In this document: positions 45,001 through 55,741 of the stretch, one piece after another
Numbering within the stretch: the stretch's first letter is position 1
Layout of the letters: each line of letters begins with the position of its first letter
Assembly: GCA_037349105.1 (NCBI GenBank)
Contig: JAYJMM010000004.1
Span: 2,693,001-2,757,000, forward strand
Source of the DNA: Limnomonas spitsbergensis
Lineage: Eukaryota > Chlorophyta > Chlorophyceae > Chlamydomonadales
Length of the DNA: 64,000 nt
Direction: 5' to 3'
The notes under the pieces: generated by a model
Databases searched by the model: none
What the model was told of the DNA's origin: nothing
What the model saw: only the letters and a program-made list of their open reading frames with translations
Position numbers and translations under genes: made by a program

Positions 45001-46409
45001 CAGTCAAGGACGTGAGGTCATGAACACAATACAAGTGTCTTGAGCGGTGCGCGCGGCAATGCATCACGGGCCATGTCCTCCTAACAGTCGCTAGGAGCCG
45101 TTTCATCTTGTACATTTACATTTGTTTGCAGGCTCAGCAGGTCCCATCGTCCCATGGCAGGTGGCTGCGAGCGCAAGACCCACCACACCAGTGCACTTCT
45201 TAGCGTGGACATGATCACCTTACCGGGGCAGCTGGGAGGCCACCACAGAGCCTATTGGAATAAATCACGCCTGTCATACGGCCGGAGGCATGAGCTCCAG
45301 AGCTTGCTACATCAGGCCCCCTTCGCTGTTGGCTGGCGTATACCTTCAGCGTGACTGAAATAATACCGCCCCTCTCACCAGAGGACCGCCACTAGGAGCA
45401 AGAGCGGCTCGCGATACTGCTCCAGTGTCAGGCCCATCTTGACCTTCAGTCGGCGCATGAAATCCCGGGCGCGACTCAAGAACTTGGATATCCTGCCCGG
45501 CCCCTTGAGCGTGCCGACATCGCGGGCTAGACGCCGCGCCCAGTGTCGCGAGATGCCCACCCCGCCGTGCGCTTTGACCGCCTGGCTGGCCAGCTGCCCC
45601 GGCCACGTGCCATCCCGCGGCCCAGCCAAGCTGCCCCTGCGGCGCTCCGCTTTCACCGCCCGGCGCACATCAGCAGCGCTGATTTTGATGTCCTCGTCAT
45701 CGGAGGAAATGGTCGAAGTTCCATCCGTCGATGCAGCACTCGGAGGCTGTTCTTCAAGAAGGATTGAGTACCTTAAGACACATATACCGTACACACGCAT
45801 GCACACATTCATCAATGGCCATGTCAATGTGGCGGATGAGTACGTTCACATAGACACACGTCAATGGCCATGTCAATGTGAAGGATGGATTACGTTCCTA
45901 CACACACACACAGCAATGGCCATGTCAATGTGGAGGATGAGTACATTCGTGTACACACATGTCAATGGCCATGTCAATGTGAAGGATTGAGTGCGTAATC
46001 ATGCACATGATAGACAATGTCAATGCGAAGGATCGTGGGGACGGGGGACTGGTGAAGAGATGAGATGGAGCTCTTCGCCCTTGCTGCCTGCTCAATGTGG
46101 GCAGGGTGTCCTACTGATGTCTCACCCCGTATCAAGATCCTTGTTTCCAAGCGGAGAGGATGGACCCTCAGTGCGCTCCTCTGCCTCCTCTGACTCGGCC
46201 TCCGGAGGGGCCTCACCCATGCCATATTCAGGGTCATCAGCTTGTGCCTGGATGTTGTCAGGCCCATGGGCTGAACTTTCCTCATGAGCAGGTCCTCCCT
46301 CAGTATACTCCGGGCCACTCGATTCATCGGCTGGGAGCCCCTTTTCCTCTGAAGCCTTTACCAAACTCCTACTCCTGCGATGCATGGCTAACCCTCCCGT
46401 GTGAGGCAT
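33058..46409 (-). CDS. CASTOR/POLLUX-type (DMI1-like) ion channel with a charged-helix insertion
   Basis: Twenty exons join in phase: 46409 (or 46385)-46126, 45771-45379, 44776-44616, 44355-44249, 44026-43921, 43540-43480, 42663-42577, 42325-42232, 41862-41746, 39750-39675, 39056-38813, 38225-38039, 37781-37672, 37315-37213, 36675-36517, 36220-36116, 35884-35804, 35461-34265, 33644-33539, 33239-33058; about 1311 residues. An acidic disordered N-terminus precedes a basic region, three hydrophobic helices (REPLLLLVAVLWW; FQIVSVLVSALPIVAVF; FAGLFTFAVFLGIVSDEVKR) and a pore loop containing NRQPGAN. Two Rossmann-like RCK modules follow (GHTLILNWSSDAVPLLRQLA; KVIVAGWKRSRLQ), with GDKLVVLSYIQ and GDQIIVLAP strands. 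Exon 18 inserts about 400 residues: a Lys/Glu/Arg helix, then Pro/Gly-rich sequence. In plants CASTOR and POLLUX act at the nuclear envelope in calcium signalling; the algal role is unknown. Introns 12 and 16 use GC donors. Confidence 0.82.
35939..36056. repeat. Three tandem copies of a 35-bp unit in intron 16 of the channel gene
   Basis: The unit contains CACCCAGGCCACTGCTAGGA followed by AGGGAGCA. It lies between exons 16 (36116) and 17 (35884). Confidence 0.9.
38683..38830. repeat. Tandem duplication of about 74 bp carrying the exon 11 splice donor
   Basis: Two copies end in CCTCACCCGTCCATGAAG, read on the coding strand as CTTCATGGACGG followed by GTGAGG. The copy at 38807-38824 is the exon 11 donor; the copy at 38733-38750 lies 74 nt farther into the intron. 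Confidence 0.85.
39806..41358 (+). repeat. Giant 17/18-bp minisatellite (about 87 units) in intron 9 of the channel gene
   Basis: CTGCATCCAAACAATGG (17 bp) and CCTGCATCCAAACAATGG (18 bp) alternate in irregular runs; a minority have AACATTGG in place of AACAATGG. The array fills 1.55 kb of the 1.99-kb intron between exons 9 (41746) and 10 (39750). No unit contains a stop in any of six frames, so frames over 500 codons appear in all of them (SKQWPA, HPNNGL, IQTMAC on plus; LFGCRP, HCLDAG, IVWMQA on minus). The mixture of 17- and 18-bp units shifts phase and shows a higher-order pattern, as expected from unequal exchange. Confidence 0.95.
42163..42232. repeat. (CA)n microsatellite at the splice donor of exon 8 of the channel gene
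   Basis: A CA/CACG run of about 65 bp ends directly at the donor, whose first bases (GTGTGT on the coding strand) are themselves part of the repeat. Confidence 0.9.
43757..43775. repeat. Interstitial telomere-like stretch (CCCTAAA, 2.7 units)
   Basis: ACCCTAAACCCTAAACCCT lies in intron 5 of the channel gene. It matches the plant-type TTTAGGG repeat, not the TTTTAGGG type of volvocine algae. Confidence 0.75.
44815..44900. repeat. CAGT/CAGA short tandem repeats
   Basis: Runs of GTCAGTCAGACAGTCCGTCC-type tetranucleotides lie in intron 2 of the channel gene, just upstream of exon 3. Confidence 0.8.
45808..46035. repeat. About 50-bp repeat, four to five copies, in intron 1 of the channel gene
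   Basis: TCAATGGCCATGTCAATGTG recurs at about 45812, 45860, 45913 and 45961, each followed by an AAGGAT/GAGGAT block and CACACA-rich spacer; a shortened copy lies near 46016. Confidence 0.88.
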
Positions 46410-46815
46410 CAACGTTCGACGACGCAGCAGGTGATTGCATAGCAACGTTGAGAAGGGAGAACGAGCTCGACAGCAGAGCTGCGGCTGCATCGATCCTCAG
46501 ATTCGCTGATTATCCTGTAAGCTGATACCCTAAATGCACCTCTACGTTTGACGATACGTCGAGTTCTCGTCACACTTTCAGCACAGGTCATACCTGCCCG
46601 ATTCACGGCCCACATTCACCCACTGAACGGTGTCACGATCTCGAAGCAAGCTAAGACCGGCTACCTAGCTGAATGTCCAGGACTTCTTTGACGTTGTCGT
46701 GCACACTTGACCATTCGGATCAGCCCAGCTTTCTACGGTTACCGGTATCATAAATTCATAATTCGATTCAGCTGACCACCCTAATTTCAAATACTGGTAC
46801 ATTCCTTTTGGGGTG
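46410..46815. promoter_or_regulatory. Divergent intergenic region between channel and hydrolase genes
   Basis: The start codons of the minus-strand channel gene and the plus-strand GDSL-like gene are about 406 bp apart, so both promoters and 5' leaders must share this segment. I see no clear TATA box or known element. Confidence 0.5.
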
Positions 46816-49800
46816 ATGGCGAAATGGAGATGCTCCTGCCCTGATGCATTCTTCAGCGTTGTCCTCATTTTCATAATCGGAAGTTTGAACCTGGTCTCTG
46901 TGGAGATGCGAGCATCTGACAGCGCTTGGCAAGCTCGTCAGCATCGTTTAGGCAACATCATGGTCCAAAACAGTCGGGTCTCATCCCTGCTATCTTCACT
47001 AGGCAGCCATGAATTCAGCATCTCCGAAGCGCAACTGCGAAGGGGTGAGAGGGGACTTGGGGCTTTTACATGCATCCTGGATGTCCTTCCGCATGGGGCA
47101 CACAGCCATGCAGCCCAAAGGAGCTAGTACTGCATTGTGACAATTTGTATTGCATTCTTCACTGCTGGTAGTGCAACCTTTAAAACACCGCATTATCTTA
47201 AGCTTTGCCTGCTTTCTTGTGAAAGGGCCATTTAAGCTATCCTATGCACTTGCATGCTCTACGATCCTCTTTTCGCAGCGACCCATGCAGATGTCTGAAA
47301 ATAGCTCTGGAATCTTCCTCTTTCCAGGCACAACATACATTGGGTCGAACCATCGCTTGAGGGCCGCTTTAAGGGAGGGCATGAGCGGCAGGCGCCCCCT
47401 CAAGATCGGAGTTGTAGGTGGGTGCCTGATCCGATGGATGGCTTTGGCAGGATGCTAGGATGAATTTCACAGGAAAGAGGGGGGTTGATAGGAGAGGTTC
47501 ACCGCATGAAGATCGCGCTTACACCTCGTACTATTGCTGCAGGACTGGGAGGCTAGTGGGTCTGTCGCTGAATCTTCAGAAGCACAATTTGTTGTAACTT
47601 GAGACGCTGTGGACAAGTTGTAACGACAGAACTTGCCACTATCCGAGCCTGTGGGTGAGAACCTTGCGTGTCTTACCCCTGCAGGCGGCAGCATCAGTTA
47701 TGGTCATGGAGCCTCTAAGAGGGGTGTCACTGACTGGGCCTCTCTCGTGGGGGCCTGGGCTGCCAAGGCGCTGGGCAACTCCACATTGCGCAATGGGTGC
47801 ATACCTGGAACGCCAAGCGTGAGTAGGAGATGAACGACCTCGCTCAGCCCCTACCTGTTGTTCATGCATGACTTTCAGCCGCCTCCTGTCATTCAGGAAG
47901 CTCTTTCCTGCTTCCTAATTCAATTTTGACACCTCTGCCCTTGTGTCCTGCCTGCAGGCTTACATGGCCGTGTGCTTGGAGATGGGCATGGAGAACGATG
48001 TGGACATAGCTTTTGTAGAATATGTCCTGTAAGTTTAAGCCTGGTGGATCATGACATACGCACCTGGCATCCATGCACTCTGTGAAAGACCAGCATGTCC
48101 CCATGGACCGCACAAAAGTCCATCAACGTCTTGAAGCTCGCGAGATTGGATTGCAGTGCCTTCCGTCACCAAAACCTGGCGTTGGGGAGTTCAATGTGTG
48201 AGGTGATGCAGCTGGGAACAACAGCAGGACATGGGATGATGCCGGCCTGCAGCCTGATCGCCTGATCGCCTCCCTTGCCTGTCAGGAATGATGGGCGAGT
48301 GCGGGAGATCGATAATGAGCGTTCAAGGGAGTATGAGCGGCTGGTGCGACGTATCCTCTCCTTGCCGAACCGCCCAGCTGTCATCATGATGCAGGCAGGT
48401 TCCACTTTGATTTGTAAGCTACTTTTGTAAATTAAGAAGCACTCTAGGCAATTCCCACTCAGTGCTCTGGGCAAGCTCCCTGCCAATGCTGGATTTCTTT
48501 CTCCTGAACCAAATATATCCGAGGAGGAATTGCGCTGAGCAAGCACGCTGAGCATGCCTGTCATCCGCAGACGTGCAACCATGGCTCAACGTATCCTTTG
48601 GGCGACCGCGAGTGGACGCCTTTCCACGACGGCATCGGTAGGCACAGGGACCAGGCAGTCGCAGGAGGAGGAAGCAGTGCGGGCCCAACATGTTGACATC
48701 CATTTGATGAAGGACCTCCTGTTTATGCCTGAATCTGATTCATGTCCTACCCTGTCCAGAGGATGTATACGGAGCAATAGCGCAGTACTATGATGCGCAA
48801 TGGCTTAGCTTCAGGGCAGCGACATATAGGTGAGGTGCCACATTGGGTCACGGGGATGGGACGACATTATGGCTACCAGTTATTTGCCGATACTTTGCTT
48901 TGTTGCTCATGTGGCAGCAATGGGCTCGTCTTCCATCCCCATTTGCAACTGGAATTCTTCCCCCACAGGCCTGCAAACATCATAAACGACTCCAAGCTGT
49001 CCTACATGAACGTCATGGGGGGTGCTTTACAGGACTTCATCCACCCCTCGGTACGTGAGGCTGTTCTGCGCTAGGTGTAGAACAGCAAGCTAGGCTACTT
49101 GCGGTAGGGTCTTGCTGGCTCCATGGAGGAAGTGAAATAGTGAATTTGCCGTGAGCGATCTTGGCCATCAACCCAACTGTGCCTCCCAAGCCCTGACCCA
49201 CTTGGCTGGATGGGCGCAGTGCACATGGCTGCGATGTCACTAGGGAGTTTAGCTTCCCCACTTTTATAGGCATGCTGACCCAACACGCCTTCTTGTCTGC
49301 AGGACGTAGGTCATCGCATCATGGCTGACCTGGCTGTGTGGCTCATGCAGCAAACAGCCTTAGACCTTCTAATCCGCCCTTGGGGCGCTGACGAGGAAGA
49401 GTTGTTATCAGAGGGTTTGCCTCCTCCCATGTACCCAGGTAAGGAGCTAGTAAGGGGCTAGTCTGGGAGTACAGGGTGAAGCAAGGGCTGCTGTAACCCA
49501 AGCCCTTGTCTGACCACAGGTTCTGCGACCACATATGCATATCTTGCCCATCTTCACCACACTCTACCCCTCCCTGCTTTCCGACTGTTGCCAAGCGTGT
49601 TCCTGTCACAGGCAACGGGGTTCCAAACTCTACTACATGCGTACACTTTGAGGCTCTGAACCAACTGATTACTGCCTGGGATGGCTTCGAATTTGTTGAG
49701 GAGGGTCCTAAGAAGAAGAAGGGCTTTGTTGGACTGAGACCAGGTGAGCAGGGGTGTCTTTTCAGCAATAGACTCTGCCTCAAGCTTTTAAGCCTGCTCT

Positions 49801-50988
49801 TACAAAGACATTGCTCGCAGTGAGGATGTTGTCAATATTTGCGTTGCATGTGTTCTGTGTCCGCTTTGCTGGTGCCTAGCATCTAACCTACTCAGCACTG
49901 GCATGTTAAACCAATCAAACAAGCCATGAGGGTGACATGGCGCGGACACTTGACTCACTTCTCCCCCCAAACAAAAGGAGCTTTTGTGACATTTCTCATC
50001 AACACTGCTCTTGTGGGAGGTGGAGGCCCAGACACACACCCTGTACTTGTGCAACTGGGCCATCTCAAGTCCTACGAGCATATGGGGGTGGGCGTTGCCA
50101 GGTGTGGTCCGCGCTTAAAATTGTATTTTTGATTTATTGGCAGTTTTGCACTGTGCCTGAGAGCCCCACCCGGGGTATGCAGCCAGGATTCTGCTGGCTT
50201 AACCAATAAGGATGCTTACATTTCTGCATGTCACATGTCGCGAGTTCTAATATCCCCATTTCTCCCCAACATCTCTCTGCCCTACCCGAACATTGCTGCA
50301 CCAGATGCGTATCGGGGTGCCAATGCGAGGACAAGATCATGGATGCCCACCATTCTGTTCCTGCAAGCCAGACCTACCTGGCCAGCTTAATGGTGCGGCG
50401 ATGGTTTCGTTCGCCCTCACCATGCATGATCGCTGGCATGTTTCACCACCTGTGGGGGCAGTGACATAGTATAACTCGACCCAATTGCATTTCACCATTT
50501 GAATAGAAGAGCTTTAATGGACACATGCCAAGCGTGTGGACTGTTGTACTGAGCTCACTGTCCCTGCGATGTGCATCGCCACCTAGCTAACCTGCCTGGC
50601 CCTTGACCCTCTCCTCGCACATTGAGTGTAGGTGAGCCAACACACAAACTGTGTTATAACGGTCACCATCGCCAACGAAACCTCCAGCAGAGAGCATAAG
50701 TTCAAGATTGTTGCTTTGATGATCAGTGTGGTGGCTGGTTCAGGTGCGCAGTTCGTGCCTGATGCTTCAATTTTTTTCTAAGTTCAATTTTGGTTTAAAA
50801 ATTACGGACAATATCCCTGGTCCCTTGGAATGTAGGCACATGAATGGCCCCTGGATCAACCTTGATCTCGAGACTCGTCCCTTTCCCTCTTCTGACCTGC
50901 AATTGAATCCATGACTAACCCTGCAGGTGGACATCACGGCTTTCAGAATGAGGTGGAGTTCACGGGTGCATTGGAAAATCAAGATTGA
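46816..50988 (+). CDS. SGNH/GDSL-hydrolase-like protein with N-terminal membrane anchor
   Basis: Fourteen exons join in phase to 501 residues: 46816-47044, 47328-47417, 47685-47818, 47958-48028, 48286-48394, 48571-48637, 48760-48829, 48969-49050, 49303-49438, 49612-49743, 49978-50101, 50305-50392, 50632-50743, 50927-50988. Residues about 11-31 (AFFSVVLIFIIGSLNLVSV) form a signal anchor. SGNH blocks follow: block I KIGVVGGSISYGHGASKRG with the candidate nucleophile Ser; FVEYVLNDG with the block III Asn; DFIHPSDVGHRIMADL with the Asp-x-x-His pair. A second, beta-rich half ends after FKIVALMISVVAGSG. SGNH enzymes cleave ester bonds; with a type II anchor, action on secretory-pathway glycans or lipids is likely but unproven. 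The intron after 48394 needs a GC donor (GCAGGT), because the GT four bases later would put a stop into the next exon. Confidence 0.85.
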
Positions 50989-52563
50989 GGCAGGCGTATG
51001 GTCCTGACCAGCAGGCCTTCCTGTTGACCAGCAGGCCTGATCTCTGGTCCTGACTCTCAAATAGAAAAGTTTGCTCCTCGGCAGTCATCTTGAAGGACGC
51101 AATCGATCATGACAACACTGACCCGTCAAATATTCCTGGGTGGTACATCTCTTACCATACAGCCTTATCGATGGGCTGCGCAGCATTATGGCAGCATTAT
51201 GTGGCCGCGCAGCATTATCTTTCCTTGAAAGCCACTCAGTCGGTCTGTAGGGTTATACTTTTCCTATGATCCTTAGCCTTGTTTTTGGCGGTGCGTCGCC
51301 ACTCTTTCATCAGGGTTAACTGGTGCCGGATACAGCACCATGTACAGCATAGTCGCAAAGCATTTGCCATGCTGATACTTATGCCACAGCTCGGTTGTTT
51401 ACTGGTTGGAAACTTGTTGACAAGAGTAGAATAGGGAAGTATAAGGTCACCACCATGGAGCCTGGTGCCATGCGTTTTATGGCGTTGCATCTAGAGATGA
51501 AAGACGTCCTCGACGCCTTGTCATTGCTATATCTGTGAAGGAGGATAAGACAGCTGGGAACTGGAGCAGGAGTCAGAAAGTGCTAACAGTTGTGGTCCTT
51601 CTGGCAAGAGAGGCTCGACAGGCCTATCATCCAATGCATGTTTTGGACAGGATCGGCTGGTCATGCTTGCGCTGGATGAAAAGCCAGTGTGTGCAGGATT
51701 TCATATTCAGGATGAACAGTGACATCTTGACAAGTCCTGGTGGGTTCATGCCAGGTGAGAAGCTTGACATGGGCTTACTGGACACGCTGAAGGGCAAACG
51801 TCTTGCAACACAAGGTAGCTAGCAAGCCAGTAGTCTGGCAGCCTGACTTCCGAACATCAGCGGTTTGCTACCTGATCCAGCTGCATTGGCCCTCTGCCTT
51901 TTCACCGGTCTTCTTCACCTTCTTGCATGAGGCCGCCCACTGCTGTGCCCCCATGTGGGCATACTGTGGCTCATGCCAGCAGCGGCACCATCATGAGATT
52001 CACGAAGTGCGGGTGACCTCGAGGCTGGATCCTGTGAGCCATGTATTTTGGCATGTTAACCTGAAGCTGCATTCCTTTCAAGCGGCTCTTGACCTTCAGT
52101 CCTGGCACCAACAGCCACACAGTGCCCTATGCGGGGCGGACCACTGGTGGCAAGGGGTACTGCCCAGATTCCGGCTGGACAGGGACTATAAAGTGAGGGC
52201 TGGCATTGCCTGTTGTCCAATTAAAATCAGAGTGTGGTACACCGTTTATTGCCTTTCAGCAGGCCACTGAACCCACTTTGTGCCAATTCAAAAATTGGGA
52301 CTGAAGACAGCAACTTCCAGCGAACTCCGCCAGCCGTGTACATCATCAAATTGATGTAGTAAGGTGTTAGAGATAGGAGTTCGATGTGAACCTCCAATTG
52401 GATGCCGTGCCCCCTCTCTCTGGACCATGTGCATGTGAGTGAATGCTGGGTGCGAAAGTGTGGTTTTGGCTGCGGTTGCAAGATCTGCCATGTGCTGTCA
52501 CCGACTCCTCCCTCTATAGACTTGTGGTAATATATAAGCAAACGCAGTGCCGACGCGTACAAA
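50989..52563. other. Intergenic, no supported gene
   Basis: Two plus-strand frames (51535-51822 and 51803-52270) are open for 95 and 155 codons but match no family I know. The second has several His and Cys residues (AHCCAPMWAYCGSC, RHHHEIHEV) without a clear zinc-finger spacing. They may be chance or decayed transposon sequence. Confidence 0.4.
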
Positions 52564-53387
52564 ATGAGTGTTACTTTTGATAGGGTGTGTGTTTTGTCGC
52601 ATTTTGTCGCTGGAACAATGTTGGAACGACGTGCCTGATGGATTTCCGATTTCATGCAGCGCATTATTTTGTATCCACACTACATCACTGCAAGTAAGAC
52701 GGTGGCAGAGGGTAGAAGACTACCGAAGGAGCTAGGTGAGACATCAGCGGGCTTCCCAGTATTCAATTGATTTTTTTTTATAATGAAACGCTCTATTTCT
52801 TGCAGCCAGTGAAAATCCAAACGTCGTAGAAATGGCCGAGAGCTGTAAAGATCTCGGCATCCCAGTCATGATCGAGGTGGGACCTGCTTCTCGCGTGCCC
52901 ATCACTTGTTGATTATGTCCATAGCTAAATATCGAAAGGCCTGGCCTCACTCCGTCGTCTTGTCTTTTTCTGAAGGACAAGCACTATCCAAGGGATTCAT
53001 TTTCCATCCGGTGTCGCCTGAGGGTCGAGATTAAAATGTCTGATGGAACTCTGTACAATGCAGAAATACCTAATCGTAAGTGCCAGTTTAGCATGTGATC
53101 TTATGGTCCATGTCATGGGCATCTTGCATGGCATGGTATGTCATGTCTAAGCAAAGCACTACAGGTGCTAATACGTGCACCCCCCTGCTTATATTTGTTG
53201 CCCAGGGCGGACATTGCTCATCAGAATAGCTCAGCTGGTGCCCAAGCACAAGGCAAGGAACCTAGTTCCAGGCCTAAATGCTCCCCCAGTTCCAGTCGCA
53301 CCGGCAGCCTCGGCGATTACAGATGCAGTTGGCAGCTCCAGCAGCGCTGCGAGCAAGGGAAACAATAAAAAGAAAAAAGGGAAGTGA
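52564..53387 (+). CDS. SRP19: Signal recognition particle 19-kDa protein
   Basis: Five exons: 52564-52584, 52660-52735, 52806-52876, 52976-53075, 53206-53387; 149 residues, the usual size for the family. SRP19 binds helices 6 and 8 of SRP RNA and allows SRP54 to join the cytosolic signal recognition particle. The order of conserved blocks is RIILYPHYITASKTVAEGRR, then ENPNVVEM, LGIPVMIE, DKHYPRDSF, RCRLRVEIKMSDGTL, LLIRIAQLVPKH, and a Lys-rich tail ending NNKKKKGK. The first exon is only 21 nt (MSVTFDR) and is chosen because its GTGTGT donor keeps phase 0. The alternative is an ATG at 52654 inside the next exon, giving a start at MQRIILYP. All other junctions have clear GT-AG ends. Confidence 0.94.
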
Positions 53388-53789
53388 TTGCCTGTACGCG
53401 GATGTTTTATTTCATTTAATGCAAGCAGTTACCTGGCCATACATTCTTATCTAGTTTTCTGCTGTCGTATCGCATTGATACAATGGGAAATCAGGCGCTA
53501 TGCCTAATATTCTAGCTGGACATCGCTTGTCATCTTAGTTTTTGAAACGACTGGTAACAGAAGTATGTGTTGAAATCTGTATGAAGGAGAATTGTACTCG
53601 TGTCCATTCATCTGTTCCTCATCCATGCAGATGACGGTACCGTGGTCACTAAGTCTGTTTAAGTTGGACTTACTAAATTACCGGATTTACCCGGGATTTA
53701 CTGGTATTGAGATTGATAGCCTTGCATGGCATCTTTGCCGGGCTGAGGCCGTGCAGGAATTTGCAGGATTTATAAGCATCATTCACACG
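53388..53789. other. 3' flank of SRP19, no gene
   Basis: Short frames only. It includes the 3' untranslated region of SRP19. Confidence 0.5.
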
Positions 53790-54180
53790 CAGCAGGAGCC
53801 CTGAACAGTCCAGGGCCAGGGCTTTATGGAGGAAACTGTAAGCCAGGGGGGCAAGAAAAGAGGGAGAGAAACACAAAGGAGAAGGAAAATACTCTCCCCC
53901 CCCAAGAAAATAGGAAATGGCATTGCGAAGATTCCCTTCCCTTGAAGTGTCAAGTCCTGAACAAGCGGAAACTTAGGAGAGAAGGAAAGCAAAAGAGGAA
54001 CAGAAAAGAAGAGACCCCTCACCCCAATTCTCACCCTTCCCTAAAAGGAGGATAAATCCAATTCCCCAGCTCCTCGAGAAACTAGCCGTCTTCGATGTTT
54101 ACCATGTCGTCCACAAAAGGCAGAGCCTCCCACCTATGCCTGCCCTGGTACGTGGCGCCCTCTGGTCCCCTGCCTGTCCA
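53790..54180 (-). mobile_element. LINE 3' end
   Basis: Closely parallels 26460-26790 in the same orientation. A coding remnant (YQGRHRWEALPFVDDMV before a stop near 54085) precedes TTCCCCAGCTCCTCGAGAAA and a purine-rich (plus-strand) 3' untranslated region with a run of seven C. The terminal GCGCCCA-type tail is not evident at its left end, so the copy is truncated or diverged there. Confidence 0.72.
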
Positions 54181-55741
54181 GCTTGTCTCCCTAGGCTTAA
54201 CAGATCGTGTGATGGGCTGCCAAAGCGGATTTTGTAAGTGAGGCCAAGCAAAGGTTACATCCTAACCATGATAATCTGTGACCAGTCAGCATTTCGTTGA
54301 GGTAATCGTGACCTTGCCCTGCATCTGCAAGTGAGGATCGTGGAATCCGGCAATCTTGATGGACTAGATTTGCAGTCTTCCACAGATCATTTGTAGCGCG
54401 CTAGCTAGGTGCCCAGACAGCAAGACACCGCCACCGCACACAAAGATGATGCATGGCTTGTAGCATCAGCGCATTACTAGATAGGCAACCCATGCTGTAG
54501 GCCTTAGCCCACACACTGGCTGCACGTACATACTACCGGTACTATCTGTCCTAAACAGCTGATTTAGGCAACGATGAAGGCAATGGCAGTATCCACAGTA
54601 AGAGACTTCGACGGTGTTGCTGCAGTGGGTTCCTGGTATGCTAATTTTCCCTGGCATGAGGGAAAACCCTAGACTTCCTACATGTCCCATGGACCCCGTC
54701 TAGTACACGGGTTTTCAGGAGTGCTCGCTCGTTCTTTGCAGCTTACGTTTTTTCTTTTACTAGATACCTCAATGTATAGCGTGTACCGCATGCAACATCC
54801 ACCCATGATGGCACGGCGTGTGGAGCATGGGCAGAACCCAGCGGGGTGCACCCAAATGGGACGGCAGGGCACTGTCGAGCTGCACAGCCGCTCAAACAAC
54901 ATGACAGCTTCATGACTATACCTTACCAATTCCTTGTCCCGTCATAAGCCTTACTTCTGCGTTTGTGCTATGGATATCGTCAATGAATGCCACTGCGGCA
55001 CAGAGATGCACCAGGTCCGAGACTCCAAGGACGATAGCAGAGACCCGACTGCCCGACATGCATGTCTAGCTTGGACTTCACAAAGTGTGACTGGCCGCCC
55101 AACCTCGTACATGTGATCAGCTGATAACCATGTACCGGTACCATGAGTGCAGCCATGGCGTGGCTTGGTGGCATATCGGTATGGAGCCTGGATGGACCTG
55201 AATATACTTGTACTTTTAACTGAGCTCCATGGCTAGCTTAGAACCAGCTAATACTGCTGCCTGACAACGTAAAGCAAGCAGAACATGAGCCATGATCGTG
55301 CCAGAATGCCAGAAATTAAACCTGTAGACAAGCCCCCTCACCTGGTCAAAGAGGGAAGGTGTGTGCACGAAGTGTAGGTTGCGATTCGGCGCAGTCAGCA
55401 CAGCCCGCCCTGGTGGACGGCACAGCGGCCAGCAGCGTGTCTCATGCTGGCACTGTGGAGAACGGGCTACATACTTGCTTCCAGTGCGATGCCATCAAGC
55501 TTCCAGTGCGATGCCATGAATAATAATGTTGTAGGAACAGGTCTTAGCCGTGGATCCGTGATAAAGCGAGGATACTTCTACTTCCATTTATCCGATGCGA
55601 AGCTGAAAACCCTGGTCGGTAATGCGTCGTATTCTCGATCAGCAGCAGCGCCTTTACTGCACGTTCCTGCAGAATAAACTCTATAGACAACAAACCGGTG
55701 GAATACAAGCGTTTCTACGGTATCGACCACTACTATTTGCT
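54181..55741. other. Intergenic, no supported gene
   Basis: Only short frames. A short in-frame extension of the downstream DUF3223 gene begins at 55622, but the stretch 55622-55741 reads like upstream noise. Confidence 0.45.
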
